This document shows positions 26,385-37,339 of a DNA stretch of 46,185 nucleotides, one piece after another. Source of the stretch: an uncultured Akkermansia sp. (GTDB lineage: Bacteria; Verrucomicrobiota; Verrucomicrobiia; Verrucomicrobiales; Akkermansiaceae); NCBI GenBank assembly GCA_947588735.1, contig CANQAD010000009.1, forward strand, positions 1 to 46,185. Direction: 5' to 3'. Under the pieces are notes generated by a model. The model saw only the letters and a program-made list of their open reading frames with translations, was not told where the DNA came from and searched no databases. How positions within the stretch are numbered: position 1 is the first letter of the stretch; every line of letters starts with the position of its first letter. The position numbers and the translations under genes were made by a program.

Positions 26385-26403
26385 TACGTATTTGAAATAC
26401 GTA
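26385..26403. promoter_or_regulatory. Palindromic operator 1 of the envelope operon
   Basis: TACGTATTTGAAATACGTA is a perfect 9+1+9 palindrome. The same sequence, inverted around its centre and slightly shorter, recurs at 26542-26556. Perfect dyads of this size typically bind dimeric regulators. Confidence 0.6.
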
Positions 26404-26498
26404 TGTCAAGCCATAAATCAGAAAAAATGCTCTTTTCTTTTCAGGGACTTACAGGGGTTGGTCATCGTCCTTGGTGGGAAAGAACGACGTATTGGTGA

Positions 26499-26526
26499 TT
26501 GGCTGTCGCTTCATTATAAATATGAT
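26499..26526 (+). promoter_or_regulatory. Putative promoter of the five-gene envelope operon
   Basis: TTGGCT (26499-26504), a 16-bp spacer and TATGAT (26521-26526). The predicted start site, near 26533, lies just before operator 2. Confidence 0.45.
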
Positions 26527-26541
26527 ACACTCAGAGGTGTA

Positions 26542-26556
26542 CGTATTTCAAATACG
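26542..26556. promoter_or_regulatory. Palindromic operator 2, just after the predicted start site
   Basis: CGTATTTCAAATACG, a perfect 7+1+7 palindrome with the same half-site as operator 1 (CGTATTTGAAATACG read on the other strand). The two centres are 155 bp apart. The position just downstream of the predicted transcription start fits a repressor site. Confidence 0.6.
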
Positions 26557-26685
26557 CTATCCTCAGGGCGAGGATTCCAGGTGATACCCAATAAAACCGG
26601 AGGGTTCCACGTCGCAAAACGATCATGTTCGACAGGAAAAGTCTCGCGGAAATCGTCATGCAAAACAACAGTTAGCCAGTAAAAT

Positions 26686-26805
26686 ATGAAAAAGATTTTG
26701 AGAGGGGCGTTCAAGATCGCCCTATGGGCCACGGGGATATGTGCTGCCGTTGCCATTGTGTACGCAACAGTAATCGGTATTGCTCTGTGGGTCACATCCT
26801 TCTAA
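26686..26805 (+). CDS. Small single-pass membrane protein (39 aa)
   Basis: Reads MKKILRGAFKIALWATGICA and then a hydrophobic stretch ending in WVTSF. A short basic N-terminus is followed by one transmembrane helix (about residues 10-36), so it should sit in the inner membrane with the N-terminus inside. It ends 13 bp before the next gene and starts downstream of the operators, so it is probably the first gene of the operon. No family is recognised. It could regulate or assemble with the membrane protein encoded next. Confidence 0.55.
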   Translation: MKKILRGAFKIALWATGICAAVAIVYATVIGIALWVTSF

Positions 26806-26818
26806 ATGACGTAAGAAT

Positions 26819-28132
26819 ATGAAAGAGAAGCTAACTGCGGCATATATTTTTGTATGGTTCTGGCGCTGTGTGGCGTGGCTGATGCTTACGCTTGGTACCA
26901 TCGGCTGCATCGTCCTATTGGGTCTTCAGATGGTCTCCGGACTCATTTCGCTGACGAGCCAACTCACCTACAACAGCAAACAAATGAAGAGGTTGGAGGA
27001 AGAGCACGCGCGGATCGTGTCCGAGGAAGCTGTGCAGGCGAAGGAGGCTCTACCCGCGTATAACGAGAGCTTCCAACAGGCCTCCGCTCAAATCGCGAAG
27101 GTAAATCCATCGGCTGATTTTAAACGACGGATGCCCCTCGTGCTCCCCGTTCCTTCACTGACGTTCGGAGATAGGGAGGAGAAAGAAGTCGAAGCAAAGT
27201 TGAAACAAGCTCAGGAAAATCTTGTTACTGACAAAGGACTGCTGTATGGCGATATTGAAACAAATTTGCAGGCTATGCTCACGCCTCTGCAGGAAAAAGT
27301 GAATGATCATGAGAAGAAACGTGAAGAACTTCAAAACAACGTGAGAGACTTGCAGACGCAAATTGAAAACATACGCTATCCCATGACGAAACAGGAAGTT
27401 GAGTACACCCGGAAAGTCATGCTTCCGGTGGAAAGCGTATATGAAAAGGATGACGAAAACTCAGTGGATTACGAGACAATGCACCTCTTGGGGCTGAAAC
27501 TTCCTTTGCTGGCAGGTGTCACGAACGGCAATTCTCCAGTACGAAGCGAGATCGCGCAAAAGTGGCGTGAAAGTCTCTGCCGTCTTGGCGCATGGCTGCC
27601 TATGGTGGTCAACCTCAAAGAAATCAGAAAGGAAGGAAAGCGCAATATGAATCACGTGCTTACGACTGATGAAAGGGCACGCATCCAAACTCTCAAAGGG
27701 CAAATAACCGATTTACTGAAACAAATCGAACGAATCAATGGGGAATTGGTCGGTTCTCAAAATCGCCTCCGGGAAATGGCAAGTATCGGTCAGCAGGTTC
27801 TACAGAGCAAGGAGCTTGTATTGAAAGATTGGAAGTACGAAAATGATTTCGGAAAGCTCCGCCGGATTTACGAGAAAGCTATTGACGAACGCAAAAAATA
27901 CGAAGGAGAGAAGGCGGAACTCATTGCGGCGAGAAAGGGAATCTACCGCCGTTGGGGCTACGAAGGCTTCGGAGAAATCCTTGCCAGGGCCGCATGCTTA
28001 TTCGCCGTTTGGCTCACGTGGGCGTTGCTGCTTGTCATAACGGATTTCCTGGTTTGCCCTGTCGTCTGTGCTCTTCGCTCGCAAGGGCTTGAACTAAGTG
28101 CCGCTTTTCGGCGTGAAAAGGACGGCCAATAA
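26819..28132 (+). CDS. Membrane protein with long coiled coil, unknown function
   Basis: 437 residues, not recognised. An N-terminal transmembrane helix (about 18-45, LMLTLGTIGCIVLLGLQMVS) and a C-terminal one (about 390-415, LFAVWLTWALLLVITDFLV) flank a large, charged region. That region has heptad-like coiled-coil segments at about 55-80, 135-185 (EKVNDHEKKREELQNNVRDL) and 280-365 (IQTLKGQITDLLKQIERING). The arrangement predicts two membrane anchors with a rod between them, on one side of the inner membrane. Second gene of the operon, 13 bp after the small peptide gene. Confidence 0.8.
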   Translation: MKEKLTAAYIFVWFWRCVAWLMLTLGTIGCIVLLGLQMVSGLISLTSQLTYNSKQMKRLEEEHARIVSEEAVQAKEALPAYNESFQQASAQIAKVNPSADFKRRMPLVLPVPSLTFGDREEKEVEAKLKQAQENLVTDKGLLYGDIETNLQAMLTPLQEKVNDHEKKREELQNNVRDLQTQIENIRYPMTKQEVEYTRKVMLPVESVYEKDDENSVDYETMHLLGLKLPLLAGVTNGNSPVRSEIAQKWRESLCRLGAWLPMVVNLKEIRKEGKRNMNHVLTTDERARIQTLKGQITDLLKQIERINGELVGSQNRLREMASIGQQVLQSKELVLKDWKYENDFGKLRRIYEKAIDERKKYEGEKAELIAARKGIYRRWGYEGFGEILARAACLFAVWLTWALLLVITDFLVCPVVCALRSQGLELSAAFRREKDGQ

Positions 28133-28173
28133 CCCCCTTCTCTGTTAGCATATTTATAACTGCGATTTTCATT

Positions 28174-29154
28174 ATGAGAAACAAATTGTTCATTGCGGCG
28201 GTGTCGTTGACAAGTCTTGCCGGAGCTCTGGCCGCCGACAGCGAGCTCCCTCCACAATTTGAGAAATTGTATAAAGACACTCAAAAATTGGACACGTCCT
28301 GCACCAATGACTTGGCTCGCGAGATCAACAAAAGTTTGCAGGATCGCAGACGCATGCCAAACGATCTGCTCCTCCGCCTAACTTCTGTGCACGCCGCTCT
28401 GGGAAACATTCGTATGGCAGCCGAGGTTCTTAAAGCCCTCTATAGTGGAGATAATGCCGCAATCCGTCAACGTATCGGCGGTGACGACTGGCTTATTCCC
28501 ATACTGCGTTCCGACGACACGGATGACGCGGTCGTTCTGGAAGACTTGCGGAACTTCTTTTCTCAGCGTAACCCGGGAATTGCCGCCAAGATTCAAAAAA
28601 AACTAAACGAGCTCCAACCACCGCCTCCCAAACCCTCCGTTTCTGCGGGTGACAAAGGGACCCCCGCTTCAGTGGAAAGCGAACCCATGATGGGATCGCT
28701 CAAAGTGAGCTGGATACAAGATGCCATAATGGCGCGCATGGAATTTGTTTCTCCACGACGAGCATCCTTGGGCGTTCTTTCGGACTCCTATGCCAGCCAA
28801 ATTGAGGAACTTGGGACCGGCCGAAGGCTCACACGCATGGAATTGTTGCAAGACATCAAGAAGAATATTGATTACTACAGCCCACGCGCTGTTAAGCTGC
28901 TTTCCGTGGGAGTGCATGCAACCGAACCCCTTATAGAGATAAATATCGCTTACGTGTTCAAAGCGGATAAAAATCATGCAGCCCGCACTCGAGCAAAGGA
29001 TAAGAGCGGCTATCAAAAAGTGATTTTGCGACTTGATAATACCGGAAAAATCAATGGTTTAGACATCAAAGAAGAAGGGATGGACAAACCCCAACTCTCC
29101 CCAGGTTACACACCCTTCCCATTTGAAGGTGACGACACCGTGCTAAGCGAGTGA
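28174..29154 (+). CDS. Secreted protein of unknown function
   Basis: 326 residues, not recognised. Signal peptide at 1-20 (LFIAAVSLTSLAGALAAD). A helical N-terminal domain follows (about 25-145), then a proline-rich linker QPPPPKPSVSAGD (about 149-161), then a second domain (about 175-310) with mixed strands (VKLLSVGVHATEPLIEINIA, YQKVILRLDNTGKINGLDIK). Likely periplasmic. It lies 41 bp after the coiled-coil membrane protein gene in the same operon. Confidence 0.8.
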   Translation: MRNKLFIAAVSLTSLAGALAADSELPPQFEKLYKDTQKLDTSCTNDLAREINKSLQDRRRMPNDLLLRLTSVHAALGNIRMAAEVLKALYSGDNAAIRQRIGGDDWLIPILRSDDTDDAVVLEDLRNFFSQRNPGIAAKIQKKLNELQPPPPKPSVSAGDKGTPASVESEPMMGSLKVSWIQDAIMARMEFVSPRRASLGVLSDSYASQIEELGTGRRLTRMELLQDIKKNIDYYSPRAVKLLSVGVHATEPLIEINIAYVFKADKNHAARTRAKDKSGYQKVILRLDNTGKINGLDIKEEGMDKPQLSPGYTPFPFEGDDTVLSE

Positions 29155-29239
29155 ATCCGACTCTCTTTCCTGCATTCTCCTTCTTTCTCAGGAGGGAGCA
29201 GGCGACAAAACCCAAATAACCAACACTATACTACGACCA

Positions 29240-29830
29240 ATGAATAAAAAAACATTGTTCCACAATGCAACCGCAGCAATCGTCATGACAAGCATGATGA
29301 CTGGCGTGACCTCGTGTTCCAGCATGTCTGACAAAACAAAAACCCGTACGCAAGGTACAGTGATGGGGACCCTAGGCGGAGCCGCTCTGGGAGCCCTGGC
29401 TGGACTTGCGACGGGAGGCGACAAGAAAGCCGTTATCACCGGGCTTGTCGTCGGGGCAGCTGCTGGAGCTCTGACTGGTTTTGCATGGGGAGAATCCATT
29501 GTGAAGCAGAAGGAAGCCTACGCCTCTACTGAAGAGTACGTACGCGACAATAACAAACAGCTAGACAATCGCATTGCTGAAACCAAAAAATATAACCAAA
29601 AACTATCGCAAGAGGTCTCCAAGCTTCGCAGCGAAGGCAAATCTCTTTCTGCCCAAGAACGCGACAATGCCAAACAGGGCATCGCTCTCATCCAAAAAGA
29701 TATTGACACAGCCAAACAGGCCAAACAAGATGCTCAGGGAGCAGATTTGGCCGAGCTGAACCAGAAAATAGCTAACCTTGACAAGGAGAAATCCGTTCTC
29801 GCGGAACTTTCCGGTCTCGCAGTTAAGTAA
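29240..29830 (+). CDS. Glycine-zipper lipoprotein with coiled-coil tail
   Basis: 196 residues. A lipobox (TGVTSC, Cys26) ends the signal peptide, so it is probably a lipoprotein. Residues about 38-85 hold two glycine-zipper segments (GTVMGTLGGAALGALAGLAT and ITGLVVGAAAGALTGFAWG) that should insert in or span a membrane as a helical hairpin. The rest is charged coiled coil (NRIAETKKYNQKLSQEVSKL, DLAELNQKIANLDKEKSVLA). This architecture occurs in envelope proteins of the SlyB/OmpA-linked class. A TATACT box ends 7 nt before the ATG, so a second internal promoter is possible. Confidence 0.82.
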   Translation: MNKKTLFHNATAAIVMTSMMTGVTSCSSMSDKTKTRTQGTVMGTLGGAALGALAGLATGGDKKAVITGLVVGAAAGALTGFAWGESIVKQKEAYASTEEYVRDNNKQLDNRIAETKKYNQKLSQEVSKLRSEGKSLSAQERDNAKQGIALIQKDIDTAKQAKQDAQGADLAELNQKIANLDKEKSVLAELSGLAVK

Positions 29831-29856
29831 GTCCTTCATTATATTCCATTACCCGT

Positions 29857-30192
29857 ATGAAGAAGGAAGTTCGATGGGTCTTGCTACCAGCAATATGCGG
29901 GATGCTTCTTACCTCGTGTGCCACGACGGGGGACCCGACGGCTGGGGGAATCTTCTGGTCGCCGACAAAGGCTCAGGCACGCCAGCAGGCTCTTATTCAG
30001 GAAGGCTATACCAAGCAAGCTGAGTTAAATTCCGAAGCGGCACGTTCAAAATCCCTGCTTGCTCAACGGGAGCGCCTCATTGCTCAAATCAACGCAAAGA
30101 AAGCTCAAATCCAGCGCGCTTCATCCCCTGAGGAAGTTTCCTCGATCAATCGAGAAATTGCTGACCTGCAGCGCCAGCTTGCCTCATTGTAA
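29857..30192 (+). CDS. Small lipoprotein with coiled coil
   Basis: 111 residues. Signal sequence with lipobox LLTSC (Cys at about 21), then TTGDPTAGGIFWSP, then a continuous charged helix with coiled-coil spacing (QRERLIAQINAKKAQIQRAS, EEVSSINREIADLQRQLASL). Its tail resembles that of the preceding lipoprotein in style. It is the last gene of the operon, 26 bp after its neighbour, with a strong terminator 40 bp after the stop. Function unknown. Confidence 0.8.
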   Translation: MKKEVRWVLLPAICGMLLTSCATTGDPTAGGIFWSPTKAQARQQALIQEGYTKQAELNSEAARSKSLLAQRERLIAQINAKKAQIQRASSPEEVSSINREIADLQRQLASL

Positions 30193-30230
30193 CACGCGTA
30201 AAGTTATCGTACGAAACGGCTCGTACTTCT

Positions 30231-30289
30231 CTCCCGGAACGGAGTTGATAAGGAAACGTTTTGGCGTTTCTCTCCGTTCCGGGATTTTC
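30231..30289 (+). terminator. Terminator of the envelope operon
   Basis: A perfect 13-bp stem, TCCCGGAACGGAG (30232-30244) with CTCCGTTCCGGGA (30272-30284), followed by TTTT. The loop holds an inner GAAACG/CGTTTC hairpin. Confidence 0.9.
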
Positions 30290-30525
30290 CTTCTCTGGAG
30301 CAACTCTGCTCCACTACGCCCACCGTTCCTAAACCCAACTTTTCAGAATACTCTTCACCAATTCCACGTCACCATGTGTAGGGGACTGTCATCACGGCAT
30401 GCGCATGAGAACATGAGTTTGAGATTTTCGACTGACTCTTTACTGCATTTTCGTGTCCTTGTTCATCTGTGCGGTTCCGCTCCCGCGGGGCACCCATCTC
30501 AGGCCGTAGGGCACACCAAACTACG
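30290..30525. other. Interval between convergent terminators
   Basis: No gene seen in these 236 bp. It separates the envelope-operon terminator from the groEL terminator. A short GGAGCA/TGCTCC inverted repeat lies near 30298. Confidence 0.5.
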
Positions 30526-30565
30526 CAAAAATCCCGGCGCGCGAGCAAGAAGCAAGCGCGCCGGG
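30526..30565 (-). terminator. Terminator of groES-groEL
   Basis: A 10-bp perfect GC-rich stem, CCCGGCGCGC (30533-30542) with GCGCGCCGGG (30556-30565). On the minus strand it is followed by ATTTTTG. It lies 28 bp past the groEL stop. Confidence 0.88.
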
Positions 30566-30593
30566 AAAATGAGTTAGCGAGATTACTGGAAGG

Positions 30594-32258
<1,665 letters not shown>

Positions 32259-32265
32259 TTAAGGG

Positions 32266-32553
32266 TTACTTGATAACTGCGAGTATGTCGCTTTCGTTGA
32301 TGATCGTGAGAGTCTCTCCATCCACCACGATTTCGGTGCCACCGTATTTGGTGATGAGCACTTTGTCGTTCACTGCCACATTAAAGGGAATCTCCTTGCC
32401 ATCTTTGTCGCGGCCACCAGTGCCGATAGCCATGACAATGGCCTGCTGAGGTTTCTCCTTCGCGGTATCCGGCAGGAAAAGACCACCGGCGGTTTTGCTT
32501 TCTGCTTCCTCGCGCTTCACGAGCACGCGTTGTCCTAATGGTTTAATGTTCAT
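32266..32553 (-). CDS. groES: Co-chaperonin GroES (Hsp10)
   Basis: 95 residues, standard length. [20 protein letters not shown] and [16 protein letters not shown] form the core strand and mobile loop that contacts Gro[17 protein letters not shown] follows near the roof and C-terminal strands. Together with groEL it forms one operon; dnaK ends 94 bp upstream on the same strand, so dnaK readthrough is possible. No CIRCE element was found in the upstream gap. Confidence 0.98.
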   Translation of the reverse strand: MNIKPLGQRVLVKREEAESKTAGGLFLPDTAKEKPQQAIVMAIGTGGRDKDGKEIPFNVAVNDKVLITKYGGTEIVVDGETLTIINESDILAVIK

Positions 32554-32647
32554 AGTGTGTGTATTGGGTTGAAGTTATTTTTGAGGGAAAGGTTTCTGCC
32601 GATGCGGGTGATGATATAACATACCTGCACCGGGCAGGCTTAATTGG

Positions 32648-34591
<1,944 letters not shown>

Positions 34592-34724
34592 TTATTCCCG
34601 ACTTTTGAGCGGGTTCAGACTCTTCACCCCATTCCATGCAAATCCTGTACCAACTTTAATAATTTTTGTAAATCATTTATTATCATTTTATTTATACGGC
34701 AATCGGCTCATAAACCGCTTGCGT

Positions 34725-34773
34725 CATAATGTCCAATTTGTGACATAATGTCCAATTTGTGACATTATGTCAC
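34725..34773. promoter_or_regulatory. Tandem 19-bp repeats ending in a perfect palindrome, upstream of dnaK
   Basis: CATAATGTCCAATTTGTGA occurs twice back to back (34725-34743 and 34744-34762). A third half-site, CATTATGTCAC, follows. The junction GTGACATTATGTCAC (34759-34773) is a perfect 7+1+7 palindrome, and GACATAATGTC spans the boundary of the two repeats. The layout suggests a cooperative regulator-binding array. It lies between dnaK and the GH13 gene stop, so dnaK is the likely target. Confidence 0.6.
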
Positions 34774-34797
34774 GCATTGTAAAAAGGGGGATCTAGT

Positions 34798-36549
34798 TCA
34801 ATCCCAAGAAAGGACCCGCGCAGACCCAACGGGGATGGAGAGAGGAAGTCCAGAAGAAAGTAACGTTGCGCGAAAAACTGAAATAGGCGGTTCGTCCGGT
34901 GCGAGGAGATCGCGAAATTGGAAGGTATGAGCGGTGCGGCGAGCCCAATTGCAGGCATCATCAGAGAAATGGACATGGACATCCGCGGCCGCAACAGAGG
35001 AGAAATTACAAACGATAAGAAGGGCAGAATGGGAGGCGGAATCATAGCGTAGAAAAGCATACACGAGGTGACCGGAAACTGATTCGCCTGGCTCGCGGCC
35101 AAACTGAGCGGTTTGCCGATTAGCCCAATTGAGACCGTAGAAGCCGCCGCGCGCAATGGCAGGCAGTTGGAGCATGCGCAGCAAGCGGGAGCAAAAATCG
35201 CGCAAGGCGTGCAGCTCCATGGGCAATTCCGCGCCATCACAGCAACCATGGTTGTACCAAAGTTGTAAGCGCGGGAGTGTCGTGTAATCAAAGATGGAAG
35301 TGCGTCCGTTTGTCCCTCCAAAGCCGGTAGGGCCGTCCGCACGTTCCGCAACTTCTTGCCCATTATAGAAGAGCACAGGGCCGCAGGACGTAAAGAATTG
35401 AGCCGCCATCACAGCGCGCGCTACTTTTTCTCCCGCACTGCCCCAAAAAGCGGGGGAGGCCATACGAGGTTCATCATGATTTTCCACGTAACGCACGCCG
35501 CAGGAAAAGAGCGGGTTTTCCGGACGGTGAAAGCGATCTAAATCGTTTGCCCAGCCTCCGCTTTCATAGAGGCCGCGTAAGGCGTGGTATGCCTCGGCAT
35601 CATATACGGCATTGAATCCCGCGGCAAGCAGCGCGGGCAGTGCATCCTGCTCCGTAAGCTTCATGCCATCATTATAAGCCTCGGCCACAAAAAAAACCTC
35701 CCCACGCAAGCGGGCATGTGCAATGGCCCAGCGCCAGAAAGGCAGGGGCACCATGTGAGCCATATCACAGCGGAATCCTCCCACACCCATACTCTGCCAC
35801 CAGGCTAATACCTCATCCAGTAGCAGCCAAGTACGCGGTAGTGCCTCGCGACGCGCCATTATTCCCGGCAAAGCCTCGGCCTCCGCCGCACCATGGCGAT
35901 AATCGCAGCCGTAATTAAGCTTTACTGTCTCATACCAATCGGTGTTCAGAGGGGTCCATGTAGCAGCGTTATTGCCGGTTACACGGCCACAACCGCGCTC
36001 CGGTAAGAATTCGCCGTCCGGAAGCATCATTCTTCCCTCTCCAACTCCTCGATCCAAGTAGAAATAGGAATTATTACGATCGAAAAACATCTCTGTACGA
36101 TCCTGTCGTCCAAACTCCCACTGTGGTGCCACTATAGAGGCGTAGCAGCGCGACACGTGGTTGGGCACAAAGTCAATCATCGGTATCATACCCCACTTGC
36201 GTACGCGCACCAACAGGTCGCGAAACTCCGTCATGCGTGTTTCCGGATGCTCGGCCAAATCCGGATCCACATCAAAATAATCCACCACGGCATAGGGACT
36301 GCCCGCAATACCTTTCACCACGCTTGGAGGGTGTGCCGGCAGACCGGGATATGCCGTCTGCGTAGCATGGCGGAGCACACCAGTAAGCCAGAGATGGGTG
36401 ACACCCATGCGTGCCAGCTCACGAAGAGCGGCATCATTCACCCCGGTGAAGAGGCCGCAACCATTTTCAGCCTTGGTGCCCCATTGCTTACCGTTTCGCG
36501 CCTGATTTGAAAAGTGCCGTACAAAGAGCTGGTAAATAACCGGTCTCAT
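34798..36549 (-). CDS. Glycoside hydrolase family 13 (alpha-amylase-type) enzyme
   Basis: 583 residues from the ATG at 36549 (the frame opens two codons earlier at TTG). All four GH13 motifs are visible: region I DFVPNH (126-131), region II GFRCDMAH with nucleophile D262, region III VAEAYND with acid/base E290, and region IV VENHDEPR with D359. No signal peptide is seen, so it is probably cytoplasmic. It may act on maltodextrins or glycogen, or be a transglycosylase such as a trehalose synthase-like or GlgE-type enzyme; the substrate is uncertain. The C-terminal third ends in a beta-rich domain typical of the family. It stands between dnaK and the purQ gene, all on the minus strand. Confidence 0.88.
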   Translation of the reverse strand: MRPVIYQLFVRHFSNQARNGKQWGTKAENGCGLFTGVNDAALRELARMGVTHLWLTGVLRHATQTAYPGLPAHPPSVVKGIAGSPYAVVDYFDVDPDLAEHPETRMTEFRDLLVRVRKWGMIPMIDFVPNHVSRCYASIVAPQWEFGRQDRTEMFFDRNNSYFYLDRGVGEGRMMLPDGEFLPERGCGRVTGNNAATWTPLNTDWYETVKLNYGCDYRHGAAEAEALPGIMARREALPRTWLLLDEVLAWWQSMGVGGFRCDMAHMVPLPFWRWAIAHARLRGEVFFVAEAYNDGMKLTEQDALPALLAAGFNAVYDAEAYHALRGLYESGGWANDLDRFHRPENPLFSCGVRYVENHDEPRMASPAFWGSAGEKVARAVMAAQFFTSCGPVLFYNGQEVAERADGPTGFGGTNGRTSIFDYTTLPRLQLWYNHGCCDGAELPMELHALRDFCSRLLRMLQLPAIARGGFYGLNWANRQTAQFGREPGESVSGHLVYAFLRYDSASHSALLIVCNFSSVAAADVHVHFSDDACNWARRTAHTFQFRDLLAPDEPPISVFRATLLSSGLPLSIPVGSARVLSWD

Positions 36550-36621
36550 ACACAATCCCCTTCGGTGTATTGCAAGCTCATCTGCCCAGTTGTGGCTAAT
36601 ATCTCAGTTCGACCCGCACGC

Positions 36622-37329
36622 TTACTTGAGTGCCTCAAAGGCTCCCTTGAAGAAGTAATAGCCCCAGCCCCAATCCGGGTCGCCATCCCAATCCGGATCA
36701 TAGTGGTGGCGGGGACGCAAAAAACGCTCCGGGTGCGGCATCAGACCCATAGCACGCCCGGTGGAATCCTGCAAGCCGGCAATTCTCAATTCCGAGCCAT
36801 TGTGGTTGTCAGCATATTGCAAGGCGACGCAGCCGTTGTCCAGGTATTTCTGCGCGTCACCGGGGTCGCAAACAAGCCGCCCCTCCGCGTGGGCTGAGGG
36901 CAACTCAAACTCATCCGGCAGCAGTTGGGTGTACGGGCAAGCGCGCGATACTTTCACCAAGCAATCCCACATGCATTCAAAACGCTCAGACTTGTTGAGA
37001 ATAAGAGAAGAGCGGGGCAAAATGCCAAGTTTAGTGAGGATTTGGAAACCATTGCAAATGCCCAAGAGAAAACCGCCATTGGCGTGATGCTTCTGCAAAG
37101 CATCGCCCAAAAAACGCTCAGTTTCCAACTGGGCAAGTCGGCCGCTCATCACATAATCCCCATAAGAAAAACCGCCGGAAAAGACGATGAGCTGTGCCTT
37201 GGCTACATGCGCCGGAGTGGCGGTAGCAATGGGCTGAACTTGAGTGGAGAAACCAGCTGCACTCAGTGCGCGCTCAGTCTCTACGTCGCAGTTGGTCCCG
37301 GGATATTTCAGAAGAAGGGCGTGGGGCAT
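36622..37329 (-). CDS. purQ: Phosphoribosylformylglycinamidine synthase, glutaminase subunit
   Basis: 235 residues from the ATG at 37329, 10 nt after the purL stop. Class I glutamine amidotransferase that releases ammonia for PurL. The nucleophile Cys is in GGFLLGICNGFQILTKLG, and the His/Glu of the triad in MGLMPHPERFLRP. The N-terminus (PHALLLKYPGTNCDVETERAL) fits PurQ, with the conserved GTNCD. It is the last gene of a four-gene purine operon. Confidence 0.96.
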   Translation of the reverse strand: MPHALLLKYPGTNCDVETERALSAAGFSTQVQPIATATPAHVAKAQLIVFSGGFSYGDYVMSGRLAQLETERFLGDALQKHHANGGFLLGICNGFQILTKLGILPRSSLILNKSERFECMWDCLVKVSRACPYTQLLPDEFELPSAHAEGRLVCDPGDAQKYLDNGCVALQYADNHNGSELRIAGLQDSTGRAMGLMPHPERFLRPRHHYDPDWDGDPDWGWGYYFFKGAFEALK

Positions 37330-37339
37330 GGCGTACAAA

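Larger units (their letters stand above)
26078..26685. other. Gene-free divergent regulatory region between ahcY and the envelope operon
   Basis: 608 bp. Contains the ahcY promoter on the left, and on the right a promoter and two related palindromes before the five-gene operon. A second promoter-like pair, TTGACA (26297-26302) and TATCTG (26320-26325) with 17 bp between, points right. An open frame at 26392-26682 has no recognisable sequence and runs through the operators, so it is not called. Confidence 0.5.

Noticed and set aside
26392..26682. Open frame of 96 codons upstream of the envelope operon
   Set aside because: It runs through the promoter and both palindromes and has no recognisable protein sequence or ribosome-binding site.
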